Made by a program: the position numbers and the translations under genes. The notes beneath the pieces were generated by a model that searched no databases, was not told where the DNA came from, and saw only the letters and a program-made list of their open reading frames with translations. From positions 64,572,763 through 64,636,762 of the forward strand of contig CM075773.1 of the NCBI GenBank assembly GCA_037974665.1: a stretch of DNA of 64,000 nt, read 5' to 3'. Source of the stretch: Ehretia macrophylla (taxonomy: Eukaryota; Streptophyta; Magnoliopsida; Boraginales; Ehretiaceae). Positions within the stretch are counted from its first letter, which is position 1. The number at the start of each line of letters is the position of its first letter. This document shows, in pieces, positions 33,499-45,045 of this stretch.

Positions 33499-35850
33499 AT
33501 GGCATCTAAGTCCATTATAGCTGATCTTAACAAAGGTGGCAAACTAAACGGAGACAATTACGATGTGTGGCATCGTAAAGTCTAATACATTCTTGAGGAA
33601 CAAGAGGTTCATGAAACACTCAACTATATAATGGAAGAGCCAGAGGCGGGTAATGGAGCTCAGCATTGTAGGGATGCTGAAGCATATCAGGTCTGGAAAA
33701 GTAAAAACTCTATAGCTCGCATCATGTTGCTGAGCACTATGCACGATGACCTGATCACTGAATTTGAAGTTTACCCGACCGCTGCAGCCATGTGGGTTGC
33801 CTTAAAAGAGAAGTTCGGTAGGACTTCAGTCTCGAGGTTGCGTCGTCTTACCATCAAGTTTGACACGTATAAGAAAAAACCTGATATTAGCATGAGGCAT
33901 CACATCAGGGAAATATCAAACATGATCCAAGAGTTGAAGGCAGCAGGCCATACGCTCACGGATGAGCAGCAAGTAGAAGTTGTTATTCGATCCATTCCAG
34001 CCAGTTGGGAACACATAATTGTCAACATGATGCACAACGAGGGTGTGAAAACGCTCAAGGACATTGCGCGTCATTTGGAGCTCGAAGAGGAGCACCTCTT
34101 AGCGATTAAGACCATTGGACAAGCCTATGTGGCTGAATCCAGCAGACATGGGGCATTTGGCTCCAAACGCAAAAGAGGAAGACAATCTGGAGGAAAGGGA
34201 AAGAAAAATGGTAAGAAAGATGGCAAATCAGACGACAAAGGCAAACAACAGAAGAAGAGGGGCAGACGCAATGGCACGAGGAACATTGCCAAAGTTAAGT
34301 GCTATAACTGCCAGAAGAAATGTCACTATGCTCGGGATTGCCCTAAGCCAAAGGCCCAGGTAATGCGTTTTACCAAATCTTCTTCTGAAGCGTATGTTTC
34401 TAGTTGTGCATTACTAACTAAATCTTTTCCTGTGTGGACTATTGACTCAGCAGCCACATACCACATAGCTAGAGACAGAGGAACATATGTGGAGTACCAA
34501 CGTATCCCGGCTGGAACTCGGTGGATATACGTTGGTAATAACACTAGGGTGGAGGTCAAGGGCGTTGGCACTTGCAAACTTCTGCTGCGTGGCGGCAAGA
34601 CCCTCTTTCTCCACGATGTCTTTCATGCCCCGGATTTTAGGCGAAATTTGGTCTCCGCATTGGTTCTTCTGCGTTTGGGTTTTTCTATTTATATGTCTGG
34701 TATTTTTGTTGAACTTACGTTAAATTCTGTTTCTTTTGGATTTGGTTTTCTTTCAGACGATTTTTTAGTGTTGGATGTTGAACATACAAGTTATGTTATA
34801 AATAATGAATGTTTATCATTCTATACATCTTATAGCACTATGGATATGGATGTAAATGTATGGCATAGCAGGTTAGGGCATATTGGGCAAGATCGTCTAA
34901 ATAGACTTGCCAGGGAAGGCCTTCTGGGGTTTATAACGATAGTCAATTTACCTATTTGTGAAAATTTCCTAGCCGGAAAATCCACTAGAAAACCGTTTGG
35001 CAAAGGCTTGAGAGCTGAATTTCCATTGCAATTAGTTCATTCCGATATTTGTGGCCCAATGAATGTTAAGGTGAGGCATGGGGCCTCCTATTTTATCACA
35101 TTCATAGATGATTTTACACGATATGGCTATGTCTATCTCATGTCTCACAAGTCTGATGCGTTAAACTATTTTAAAAGGTATGTGGCCTTAGTGGAAAATC
35201 AACTAGACACAAAAGTGAAATCACTTCATACCGACCGTGGTCGGGAATACCTTTCTGATCAGTTCAGAAACATTTGTGATGAAAAAGGTATAGCTAGACA
35301 ACTTACTATTCCCGGAACTCCGTAACAAAATGGCATTACAGAAAGAAGGAATAGAACCTTACTAGACATAGTTAGGTCTATGATGGCTCAAGCAAGTCTG
35401 CCAGTTTCATATTGGGGAGACACTTTACTAACAGCCACGTATGTACTTAATCGTGTGCCCACGAAGTCTGTGAGTACAACTCCTTACAAGTTATGGACAG
35501 GTAGGCGATCTGACCTAAGTCATTTGCGGCCCTGGGGGGCATTTGCTTATGTTCATGATAGTTCCCATATGCATGACAAATTGGGACCGAGATGAAAGAA
35601 ATGTATTTTCATTCGGGTATTCTGAACACTCCAAGGGATACGTTTTCATTGGAGAACAAGCAGATGGGAGTATATTTGAAATTGAATCACGAGACGCAAA
35701 ACATTCTTGGAGACAGAATTTCCAAATAGGGGCAACATTCTTGGTCCAAAAAAAAAAAATTATGTTCAAACACCCACAAATTCACCTACCCACCACACCC
35801 CAATGCCCCAGTCCAAGAACCTCCTCACCCCTAGTACCTTAATGTACCCC
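33499..35850 (+). pseudogene. Copia gag-protease-integrase, broken
   Basis: ATG at 33499 (MASKSIIADLNKGGKLNGDN). A stop falls at codon 29 (about 33583), then the frame is open from 33631 to 35322. Order: UBN2-type gag, Lys/Arg-rich linker, CCHC knuckle CYNCQKKCHYARDC (near 34303), protease WTIDSAATYH (near 34435), GAG-pre-integrase WHSRLGHIGQDRLNRL (34861), integrase core with HSDICGP, LHTDRGREYL and, after a TAA at 35323, NGITERRNRTL (the D, D and E positions). The frame breaks again at 35593 and shifts near 35600; GYVFIGEQADGSIFEIESRD follows to 35850. Both interior stops replace an expected CAA codon. Reverse transcriptase is missing. Confidence 0.88.
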
Positions 35851-36195
35851 CACCCCAACATTTCCCGAAACCCCCCACCCCCACCAAAGTGATAATCAAG
35901 CTTCCGAGTCACATGTCAAGCAAAAATATCACCAACAGAATGTGCACAAATCAAGGAATAAAAATAAGCACAAAGATGAGTCAGTTAGGTTGTTGTATAA
36001 GATTAACATCTATAGCTTAGAATTTGAATTCAAGAACCTTATCTTAGGCATTATATCTATCTGATGGTGTGTACATGTTGAGAAAGATTGCGACAATAAT
36101 ATACATTGTGTTGTGTTTCTTTATGGTATACAGATCCACGAAAAAGCTCTAACAAGCCTGTAATTTTTTTTCTCTTCCTCTCTAAAATCACCACG

Positions 36196-36333
36196 CCATG
36201 GCTACCTTGACTGGGAATTCATCCTCCACTATTTCTCCATCCACTACAACAACATTCTCATACCACCCGCACTCGTTTCCATCAATCCAGTAGCCCAACT
36301 TCCACTCAAACTTATTGGAGCAAATTACCTCGT
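36196..36333 (+). pseudogene. Copia gag N-terminal fragment (different element)
   Basis: ATG at 36198 begins MATLTGNSSSTISPSTTTTF. One frame change later it reads LPLKLIGANYLV, matching the N-terminal LP.KL...NYL.W block of copia gag. It is cut by the GT-rich tract that follows, so only about 45 codons remain. Confidence 0.5.
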
Positions 36334-36480
36334 ATGTATCTGTGTGTATGTATGCGTGAGTGTGTATCTCTGTGTGTGCACGCGTATGAAGGTATATTTT
36401 GGTAGTTGAGTGTGTGTGCGTGTGTATCTGCTTGTGTGGGCGCGCATGAGTGTATGTTTTGGTAGATGAGTATGTGCGCA
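36334..36480. repeat. (GT)n-rich low-complexity tract
   Basis: GTGTGT runs interspersed with ATCT, ATGT and GCGC. The tract joins the gag fragment to the LINE 3' end. Confidence 0.85.
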
Positions 36481-36767
36481 TGTGTTTTTGTATTGTTTTT
36501 TGTTTGTTGCTAAAAACAAGCTGAAATTTTCATTAAGTCAAAAATATGTATAGAATGAGCCCTTCAAAGGGAAACAAAAGACTATTCTTGTCTTTACATA
36601 AGGTTTATCATGTATAAGTTCCAAGCAATACAAATACTTTGATTTGTAAGATTACTCCTAATTTTCCTAAGAGTGCTCAGTTTGGTCCTCACATCAAACA
36701 TAATGTTGCTGAATAATTGTTCTTCAGTGGGTACCTCTTTGTTATGGAGCCTAGAATTTCGCTCCTT

Positions 36768-37487
36768 CTATATGTGGAAAACAAAGGCTTCAAGAAATAA
36801 TATGATTACAAAAGATTGGAAAGAATTCTTCTGAGAGATTTTGATAATCCAGTTTTCAACTTGACTCCAAGAGAGCAGATTCCTGGGACCTTTTGAACGA
36901 CTCCACCCATTCTTCCAAATACGTTTAGAAAACAGGCAGAGGTTAAAAAAATGTTCTTTGTCTTCCATACCATTAAAGCAAAAGAAACAATTCAGGTTGA
37001 CATTAATTCCCCAAGAGATGAGCCTAGATTTTGTGGGAAGTCTATCAACTCAGAAAAGCCAAGTACATAATACATGCTTTGGGATTGCCTTTTTGAACCA
37101 AATCACTTTGTTCCGATGGACAAGTTGATGATGTTGCCTAATGAGCTCCCAAGCAAGATTGGAGCAATAGAGATTAAAGGAAAAGTTGATCCACACCACT
37201 TTATTAGCTCTATTAGAGTTTGGTCTAATGGATCCCACGTTCAAACCAATGAAGTGAAGGAGAGGATTAAAAGGCCAATTCCACTAGTTCAAATCAACAA
37301 TAAAAGAAGCTGAGATGTTCTCATTTGTTCCTGAAAGTTGAATATCAAGGTCCCCAAAGATATCTTCAAGAATACCAAACGGATGCCAATTATCCTTCCA
37401 AAAAGAGGTAGAACCACCATTACCAATATTATGAATCATGAACTTACGGCAAGGGGCCTCAGGTGTAGAATTTTTTGCCAAGTCCAT
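36768..37487 (-). pseudogene. LINE ORF2 C-terminal region with zf-RVT remnant
   Basis: GNGGSTSFWKDNWHPFG (near 37420) matches the G.G....FW.D.W motif downstream of plant LINE reverse transcriptases. MEDKEHFFNLCLFSKRIW (36968-36915) matches the zf-RVT E...H.F..C.F...W pattern. Frames are interrupted. Confidence 0.72.
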
Positions 37488-38083
37488 AATGGTCTACCAG
37501 ACATAGGAATGCCCCAAAGAGATCGCCCCTTGAGGTAAACATCTTCAACCCAATGACCCCAAACTAATTTTTGTTTGGTATGCAAAATCCAGAAGAATCT
37601 CAGAATCCCAACTTGATTAGTGTCCTCAAGACGTCTAATCCTAAGGTCTTCTTCATCAAAATTTCTACAAGCTAAATCCCAGGCTACTTTAGCTTTTTTC
37701 CTATTGTTTTCAGAACCAGACTAAAGGAACGAGGCAAACTTCCTTTCAATTTCATGGAGAACATCCTTTGGGAGAATGAACATACGGGACCACTATGAAT
37801 GAATATTCGATAAGACATATTTCACAAGTTGTAAGCGACCTGCGAAAGAAAGACAAGTATTGATCCAACTACCAATCCTTTTGGTGATGCGCTCAACAAG
37901 GCATTTCTAATGTGCAATTGAGAGTTTACCATGCACTAAAGGAAGTCCAAGATAGATGAAGAGTGGTATGCTCAACTGGAAACCCAAATTCTTTCTGATT
38001 TGTTCAACAAGAGAATCATTGCAATCGCTAATGAACAGTTCACTCTTATTCGGCTTAACCTTAAGGCCCGAAAGGTCTTCAAA

Positions 38084-39193
38084 TTAGTCAAGACAACCCT
38101 TGATAATTTTGATAGAGTTGATATCACCTTTGCAAAAGATTAATAAGTCGTCTGCAAAGCAAATGTGATTAAGCTTGCTAGGCTTGCATTTAGGATGATG
38201 TTTGAATTCTCTCCAGTTTGAGACCTCATTAAGGATAGCAGATAAGACTTCCATTCCAAGGACAAAAAGGTAAAATGATATGGGATCCCTTTGCCTAAGT
38301 CCCCTAGAACCCATGAAAAACCCATGTATCTCTCCATTGATAGCAACTAAATAAGAGGGTGTAGTAATACAATTACAAATCTAGATGATGAACAAAGCCG
38401 GGAAGTTAAGAGTTTCCAAGGCCTTGATGAGAAAATCCCAGGTAATAGAGTTGAAAGCTTTTCTAATGTCAACTTTGATGATGCAACTAGGACTGGTGCC
38501 TTTATTACCATAGCTCTTGATGAGTTCCTGTCCAAGCAAGACATTGTCAACTATACTCATCTATTTCACAAAAGCATTCTGTACATCCGAGACAAGGGTC
38601 TGCACATATGAACTCATTATGTTAGCAATAATTTTAGATATGCATTTATAAATTGTATTGCAACATGCAATAGGCCTGAAGTTAGTGATGAATGAAGAAT
38701 TGATAGTTTTGGGAACAAGAACCAGAGTAGTTGTATTAATTTCTTTCAAGATCCTCCCTAAGTTGAAGAAGGAAATAACAGCTTTAATCACATCATTCCC
38801 AATAATAGGCCAAACAACTTTGAAGAAATACGAATGGAAGCCATCGGGACCCATGCTCTTGTTACTATCAATTGAAAACATAGCAGATTTGATCTCCTTA
38901 GGGGTAGCATCTTTAATCAGGTCCTGAGCTTGGTCATAATCAAGTGATTTGTTTAGAATACACCTGATGTCTTCAATTGATGCAAGACAAGCACGTTGTG
39001 TATTAGATCCAAACATGTTGGAGAAATAGTTGATGGCTTCCTTACTAATATCCTCTTTCGAACAAAGATTGTTTCCATTACTATTAATGAGGGAAGTAAT
39101 AGAATTAGAAGTTGTTCTAATTTTAGCATAGTTGAAGAAAAACCTAGTATTTGAATCGCCTTCGCTAAGCCATTGGACTCGGGCCTTTTGCTT
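38084..39193 (-). pseudogene. LINE ORF2 reverse transcriptase domain, broken
   Basis: 39016-38561 contains KSMGPDGFHSYFFK and NFRPIACCNTIYKCISKII, the classic K.PGPDG and RPI.....YK..SK blocks. 38550-38350 carries KVDIRKAF (catalytic D region), and 38314-38084 carries GLRQRDPISFYLFVLGMEVL and FADDLLIF (the catalytic FADD box). Stops and frame changes separate the blocks. Confidence 0.85.
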
Positions 39194-39460
39194 CTAAAAA
39201 CTTTCCTTAGTCTCCAGCAAATTCTTAAGTTGAGAAATGAGAAAAATTTCCTTCATTGAATCAACAATATTAGTTGAGTCGTTAAGAATCTTATTTTGGA
39301 CTACCCCAAGTTCATCCTTGATAGATTGGATATTATGAGAAATGCCACTAAAGTGAGCTTTGTTAAACTTCTTCAATTCATTCTTCAACATTCTGAGCAT
39401 AGTAACAAGTTGAAACATAGGGCAGCCTCTAACAGTGGTGAACCAGATATTGCAAACCAC

Positions 39461-40239
39461 CTATAAAAAATTCTCATGCTTAGTCCAAATGTTGAAGAAA
39501 TTATAAGAAGAACAATGTCTAATAGCCGCGACAAATGGACTAAAAATAAGAGGGCAATGATCAGAGCATTCAGGAAGATGAAGGTGCAAAGTTGAATCAG
39601 TGAAGTCAGCAAACCACTGCCCATTGACCAAAACACAGTCAAGTCTCACTAGCTCGAAGATCAGGTCTTTCTGTCCCATTAGATCATGTGTAATGTGGAC
39701 CAATGTTGTGATGTTCAGTGATTCTAACACCTTCTAGGCAACCAATAAAGTTCCAAGAACTACGTGGACTAAAACACAGCCAAGGCGATCTTTTGGAATA
39801 AGAATCTCATTGAAGACGCCCCTAACACCAAAATGAGAGTTGTTAAACAGAGAACTGAGCCTAAAGATATTATTCCATAGGCGCTTGCGAACTATGTAGT
39901 CATTGAGACCATAGATGAAGCGAAAATATAAATATTTTTTGGAGTAGATGTCTTCAATAAGACAGCAAATGTGTTGGTCATAACTCTCGATTTTTGAGAT
40001 TTTGATGCATTTCTGATCCCAAAAAAGCCAGAATTGACCATTGCCATTGCTATCATAATTGTTTAGGTATGTCCCCAAACTTTAAATTTGAATTCCAAAA
40101 TAGAACTAGCATTCCAAGATTTTACCCTGGTTTCCAAAAGACAAAACACATAGATGTTATTCTTTTTAATAGTTTTCAAAACATCTGCCTGCTTATAAGG
40201 CATCTTGAAACCTCTAATATTCCAGATCATGAGCTTCAT
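39461..40239 (-). pseudogene. LINE ORF2 endonuclease domain, broken
   Basis: ORF2 starts at 40239 with MKLMIWNIRGFK, then VFCLLETRVK (the WN.RG and LLETK motifs of the APE-like endonuclease). It stops near 40072, resumes at 40078 in another frame (GNGQFWLFWD; FGVRGVFNEIL, matching G.FN.I), and again at 39730 with LDCVLVNGQWF and LPECSDHCPLI, the D...N and SDHCP.. motifs. This domain nicks target DNA. Several frame changes make it inactive. Confidence 0.8.
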
Positions 40240-40551
40240 TAGGGGTAAATAGGGGGTAGTAGAGGAATCCAGGGGAAGGTCTCCTAAATTGATTTTGCTA
40301 GATAAGGCTCTAGGAAGATCCTTTATCCCAATCTGAAGAATCTTATCAGCCTGATCAAGATTAGCGAACTAGTTGCTATTGCCATTGCCATGAGACTCTT
40401 TGCTCTTACCTTTGGAGTTGGAAGATAGGGGTTGGTTGTTGGGATGAGGGCTAGAATCTGTATTGTGGGGTTTAAGGACTTAGAAGACTTTAGAAGGGAT
40501 CTGTGGTGGGGCAGGTTTTGGAATAGTGTTTAGAGGGGCATGGGCTATTGG

Positions 40552-40794
40552 TTATGGGATTTTGGAATGGTATTTATTGGCTATGTGGCCAAAGGCTTTA
40601 CAGACAGAGTAATAAAAAGGCTTCCATGGATACTCAACAACGATCTTAACAAACTTTTTGTCAATAACCTCTTCTCCTTCTTCATAATCAGTGACCTTAA
40701 GATCAAAAGAGTCTAGAAGGTTAGAATCAATATCTACTTCAACACATACTCTAACATAAGAAAGTCTGGTTCTCAATTTCAAAATGGCATCCAT
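40552..40794 (-). pseudogene. LINE ORF1 C-terminal part (DUF4283/CCHC type)
   Basis: Contains TRLSYVRVCVEVDI and VVEYPWKPFYYSVCKAFGHI, the RL.YARVCVE and YEW.P..C..C..FGH motifs of plant LINE ORF1 nucleic-acid-binding proteins. The first Cys of the knuckle is replaced by Tyr (YYSVCKAFGH), and a stop lies just upstream of the ATG. Confidence 0.72.
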
Positions 40795-40843
40795 CTGATG
40801 ATAAGTGCCTACGACACTAACAACATAGCTGATACATTCTTGG

Positions 40844-41140
40844 TGTTGGGAATAGTTTGCCTAAAAGACCACTAGCACGTGACATTTTAGTGATTGAAAA
40901 CACGTTGTGATTGTTTATGATCATTGGTTACATTCATATATATTCTTTCTACCTTATTTATGTGTAATTGAATTGTATAGAGACCCTTGATCCATAGTGA
41001 ATGATTTAGGTGTATGGTGTTCAAGCACAGAAGGTCTAGGTCATAGACACTTAGTTCTAGAATCAGTTCATAACCGATTGATGGAGTTGGGCGCTTCATC
41101 AAGGTCTAGGTTATAGTGAGTTAGTCTCCTGTGAAGGGTA
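40844..41140 (+). repeat. 5' LTR of copia element 2, piece 1
   Basis: Starts TGTTGGGAATAGTTTGCC and parallels the start of the solo LTR at 41141. It ends in GGGTA, the target site duplicated around the solo LTR; the LTR continues at 44598 with GGGTAACTTGC. Confidence 0.85.
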
Positions 41141-44100
41141 TGTTGGGAATAGTATGCCCAAAAGACCACTAGCACATTGTCATTGATATATCTGAATGTT
41201 TACAAAGCATAATTACTGTCATCTTACTTTTATGAGCATATTTCTCTCTTATGTGGTTGACTATTATATATATGTATATGTAATGTCCTTGCTTCAAGTA
41301 TTGACTTAAGTACGTGGTGGTTACGTACAAAAGGTCTAAGTCATGGTTACTTGTCAAGTAGAACTATTTAGTCTATAACTAAGTAGTAGAGTTGGGCACT
41401 CTACTATGGTAGAAGTTATTATGAATAAGTTCTCTTTATAGTAGGGTAATTTGCCTTGATCATAGATAGGGTTTCCAGACTTATTACACTTATGCATGTA
41501 TATGCATTGGACGGGCCACCGTAAGTGTGAACTCTAAATACATACTATCAAATAAAGAGGTCACCTATACCTACAAGCTTTTAAGTGGGCTAGTGCTCTT
41601 AATCTTGAGCATATATAGATGAACAGACGAAGTTAAGTTCTTGTACTTTGAGTCATTATGGGTGAGATCTTATATATGGGTGATATGACTGTATTTGCTG
41701 CACTCAAACCTTTGAATTTGTATCACATTTGCATCTTAACTTTGGAATAAATGTAACACTTTTATACTCTCGATGCAATGTATGATGATACCGAAAAATG
41801 AAAATTTAAACCCAAAACGATCCAAAAAATGCAAGTCAATAAGTGAAGAACGGGGAAAGCATGAGAACCGGTGGAAGAATAGAGTTCATAGAGTCAGAAT
41901 TTGGCCGAAACTAGTGCGTAATCAAACTCAAAATGCTGAAAATTGCCCGAAAATACCTCAGTCAACACTCGGTCAAAGCTCGATCAAAAGTCAAAATTCA
42001 AGCCCAGAAAGTCAGTAAAAGGGCACTCGAGCGCGCCCTCCTAGGCGCTCAAGCACCTTGTAAGAATCTACCACCTTCTTGAAGAAAACACGTGGCGAAA
42101 AATCAATCGTCGGAGCAGCGAGCGCCTCAAGAACTTTCAGGAAGCCGCCACGTGTCAAGCAACCAACGGACCGAAAAAAGAAGCGCTCGAGCACGCCCTT
42201 GATCTGCTGCCTATAAATACCCCATTTCCCAACTGAATTTTGGATTAATTTTGGATTTTAATTATTTTTAATTAATTTATGTGTTAATTCTAGTTAGTTT
42301 TAATTTTAGTTTTATTTAGTTAGTTTAAATTAGTAGGATACGGGGGAAGCCCCACCTAAGTAGTTCTTATTCGGAAAAATTTGGCCTAAATAGCTACTTT
42401 TAGGGGGAAGTCCGACCCAAGTAGTTATTATTCGGGGGAAGTTCTATCCGAATAGTTTTTAATAGAAAAGCTCTTATTCAGGGGAAATTAGTTCCGTCCG
42501 AATAGCTATTTTGCGTCGGACCTCTGCTCAAATTTCGGTGATCAGAAATACTGTTCATCAATATGGGAGAGCTTTTCTTGACTCTCTTTTATTTACATAA
42601 CTCGTATTCATTTATGTCTGAGTAGATTGATATCTAGGGGTGAATATTGTAAATGATAGTATTTTAATATATGGTCTCGGATTCAGTTTATTTAATTCAA
42701 ATTGCAATGTATGACTTGTTTTAATTCAGTATTCATACGTAATTCTTTTAAAGTAGATGTTATGAATGCTTTACTTTCATATCACAATGTTATACGTGTA
42801 GTTGATATTATGATCACGTTACTTTAGTGCCATATAATTGTTTTAATCATGAATCTATAGGTTGTACCATAGATTCTATGAAACTATAGGTTTTACCATA
42901 GTTTCTACCTAAAGGTTAATTCCTTAGTTTAGTTTGCCTTGTTGTACTTGGTTAAAATAAACTAAGTAGATTAACTAGGTCCATAGCTTTTAGCTTAGCC
43001 GGGTGTATGCTTATAGCTTAAGCCCTTGTAGAATTAGATAAACTGGATATCGAGCTTATATTGATTACCTCATTTACATATTCAAACCCCTAGATCACCT
43101 CCCCTCGTATTTCTACTTAGCTAGTTTAACTTAGATAATTTAGTTAGTTATAGTTTAGTTTACATTTCTGCACGTTACTCAAACTCCAATTGCAAACCTG
43201 TCACTTAAGCATTTTAAATTCTTTCACACTACTTCACTAACTTAACTAACGAGCTTCCCTGTAGATACGATTCTGCACTCAGAGGACACTATGCTACAAA
43301 GATCCGTGCACTTGTGGGTATTTTAACTTGGTTTATTTTACACACTGTTCACACGCCTACCGGGATGTATCAATGGGTCAACAACTCTGTGATTTGGGTG
43401 TCTAGACTTGTTTAGGAGGGACATGCATATGCAATAAGGAATCTATACAATAATCACTCCCTTAGAATGATCCAGGTTGATCATCTTGAATCTGTGCGCA
43501 TAGTAATACATGATGTATTGGTTGTTACACTTGTGGGTCGCTCTTTTGGTCAAAGAGGTGATAGTACAAATCGGTAAACTTGTCTTGGCTATGAGTGAGT
43601 ATAGAGGGACAGCGTGGTCATTATCACTTAGTTGGTCTAAAGACTGAGTGTCGCATATTATTGACTTAACTCCTGTTTATACAGTAATTATCTTAGAGTG
43701 TAGTCATAGTCTTTTAGTGGAATAAATTAAGGTTAAAATGACAAAATATTACTTGGAGACTAGCAAGAATATTTTGGTCATTTTAATGGAAGGATAATTA
43801 TATGAGATTGGATTATATAATTAATTAGTTAAAGTCAAAAGGCTACTAAAATAATTAAGATAGTTTTTTCAGAATTAGAGAAAAGTTATATTCTTAAATA
43901 GTAGACTAGATTTGGACTTGGAAATTAATTGGAATTAATTAATTAATTAATTGAATAAAGCATAGAGGGCTGAGGCAGAGCCTTGGCTCGCGAACCAAGG
44001 CTAGATGTAGGGTCATAGGCGCCATTCCCTAGGTGGGACGCCTAGGACAAATATGAATACAAGGTGGAAGGATTTCTATTTTAATATGGAATTAGAGGAT

Positions 44101-44597
44101 AATTCAAAGTTATAATCCTTTCCCACATTGGAATTCTGACAGAATTATCTTGCATGTTCTCTCCTATATAAAGGTTTCTACCCCAAGCTCTACAATTGCA
44201 CATTCTCCTTTGAGATCTCTCTTTCTCTCTTACGAGTAAACTTCAACTTTCTAAAGAAACTCGAATAGGGTTTTTTTTTTTTTTAGTTTAGTTTAACAAG
44301 ATCAAGTCCTACAACTTGATCAACACTTAAGTTAGGATTTTGGAATAGAGGGGAAGATCATAGTCAATGAGCAGAACTTTGATCCAGGTGTGTGAAGCTC
44401 TCTAGCAAGAGGTGAAGTTTTTTTCTTTCGTTCTTTGCGACAAAGGTATTCCTAAAAACTTTATTTGCTTTTATAATTAGACTATGAACTGTTTAGATAT
44501 TTCATTCTTTATTTATTTTAAAGATCCATGCATGAATGTTTCTGTCATATTCTTGTTATTATAGAATTTGATTAATGCTATATAACGTTTCCCTTCA
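41141..44597 (+). mobile_element. Solo LTR of the same copia family, nested in the copia 5' LTR
   Basis: Starts TGTTGGGAATAG and ends CCCTTCA, with perfect 5-bp duplications GGGTA at 41136-41140 and 44598-44602. Without the Athila-like insertion it holds about 1.76 kb. TATA box TATATAAAG lies at about 44164. A lone LTR with its own target duplication shows that a whole element inserted and then lost its interior by recombination between LTRs. Confidence 0.85.
41681..43372 (+). mobile_element. Solo LTR of the Athila-like family, nested in the copia solo LTR
   Basis: 1692 bp from TGATATGACTG to GATGTATCA, with perfect duplications ATGGG at 41676-41680 and 43373-43377. It carries the family palindromes (42025-42050 and 42182-42198) and CCTATAAATA at 42210-42219. 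No interior sequence remains. Confidence 0.9.
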
Positions 44598-45045
44598 GGG
44601 TAACTTGCTTTGGTCGTTGGTAGATTTTCGGACTAAGCTTTACTAATGTGTGTGTCACATATTGAACGGACCACTTATGTATGATCTCTCCAAGAGGTAC
44701 TATTAAAGATAGAGATCAATACATACCTTATGCTACTAAATGATCAATACTCTTAATCTTAAGCATATGTGGATAAACTGCCAAATTAGGTTCATGTGTT
44801 TTGATGCACTATGGGTGAGACCTTAGTTGTGGGTCAACAACTTTTTATGTTGGGCATATAGGTTTGACTAGTTGGGACTTGCGTATGCAATAGAGAATCT
44901 ATGTTGTCGCGTGACAGAATAATCGTTCCCTTTTGATTATCCAGTAAATCATTCTAATCTGAGCTTAGTGATGTACTCTAGGAGTATGTCAAATATTTGG
45001 CTTGAGGGTTACTCCCTAGATCAAATGTTCCTTATCCAGTGGTGG
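44598..45045 (+). repeat. 5' LTR of copia element 2, piece 2
   Basis: Continues the LTR after the solo insertion (GGGTAACTTGCTTTGG parallels 41444 in the solo LTR) and ends in GGTGG at the Athila-like insertion site. Confidence 0.82.

Larger units (their letters stand above)
30792..36140 (+). mobile_element. Ty1/copia retrotransposon 1, truncated before reverse transcriptase
   Basis: A 5' LTR (30792-31213), PBS (31215), long leader with tandem repeats, an extra reading frame, gag, protease and integrase are present in copia order. Reverse transcriptase, RNase H and the 3' LTR are missing. Similarity fades after about 35850, and the right boundary is uncertain; a different copia gag fragment begins at 36196. 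Confidence 0.85.
36490..40843 (-). mobile_element. LINE (non-LTR retrotransposon), decayed, 5' part cut by copia insertion
   Basis: On the minus strand: end of ORF1 (40552-40794), endonuclease (40239 to 39461), reverse transcriptase (39016-38084), zf-RVT region (37487-36768) and an A-rich 3' end (about 36510-36480). Many stops and frame changes. The 5' end of ORF1 is separated by the copia element that begins at 40844, so it should reappear beyond the far end of that element, outside this window. Confidence 0.88.

Noticed and set aside
36188..36519. Frames rich in Thr-His on the minus strand
   Set aside because: Low-complexity translation of the GT-rich tract at 36334-36480.
41773..42194. 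Short frames near the solo LTR promoter
   Set aside because: Equivalent frames in the other LTRs of the family are broken and the segment is LTR U3 sequence.
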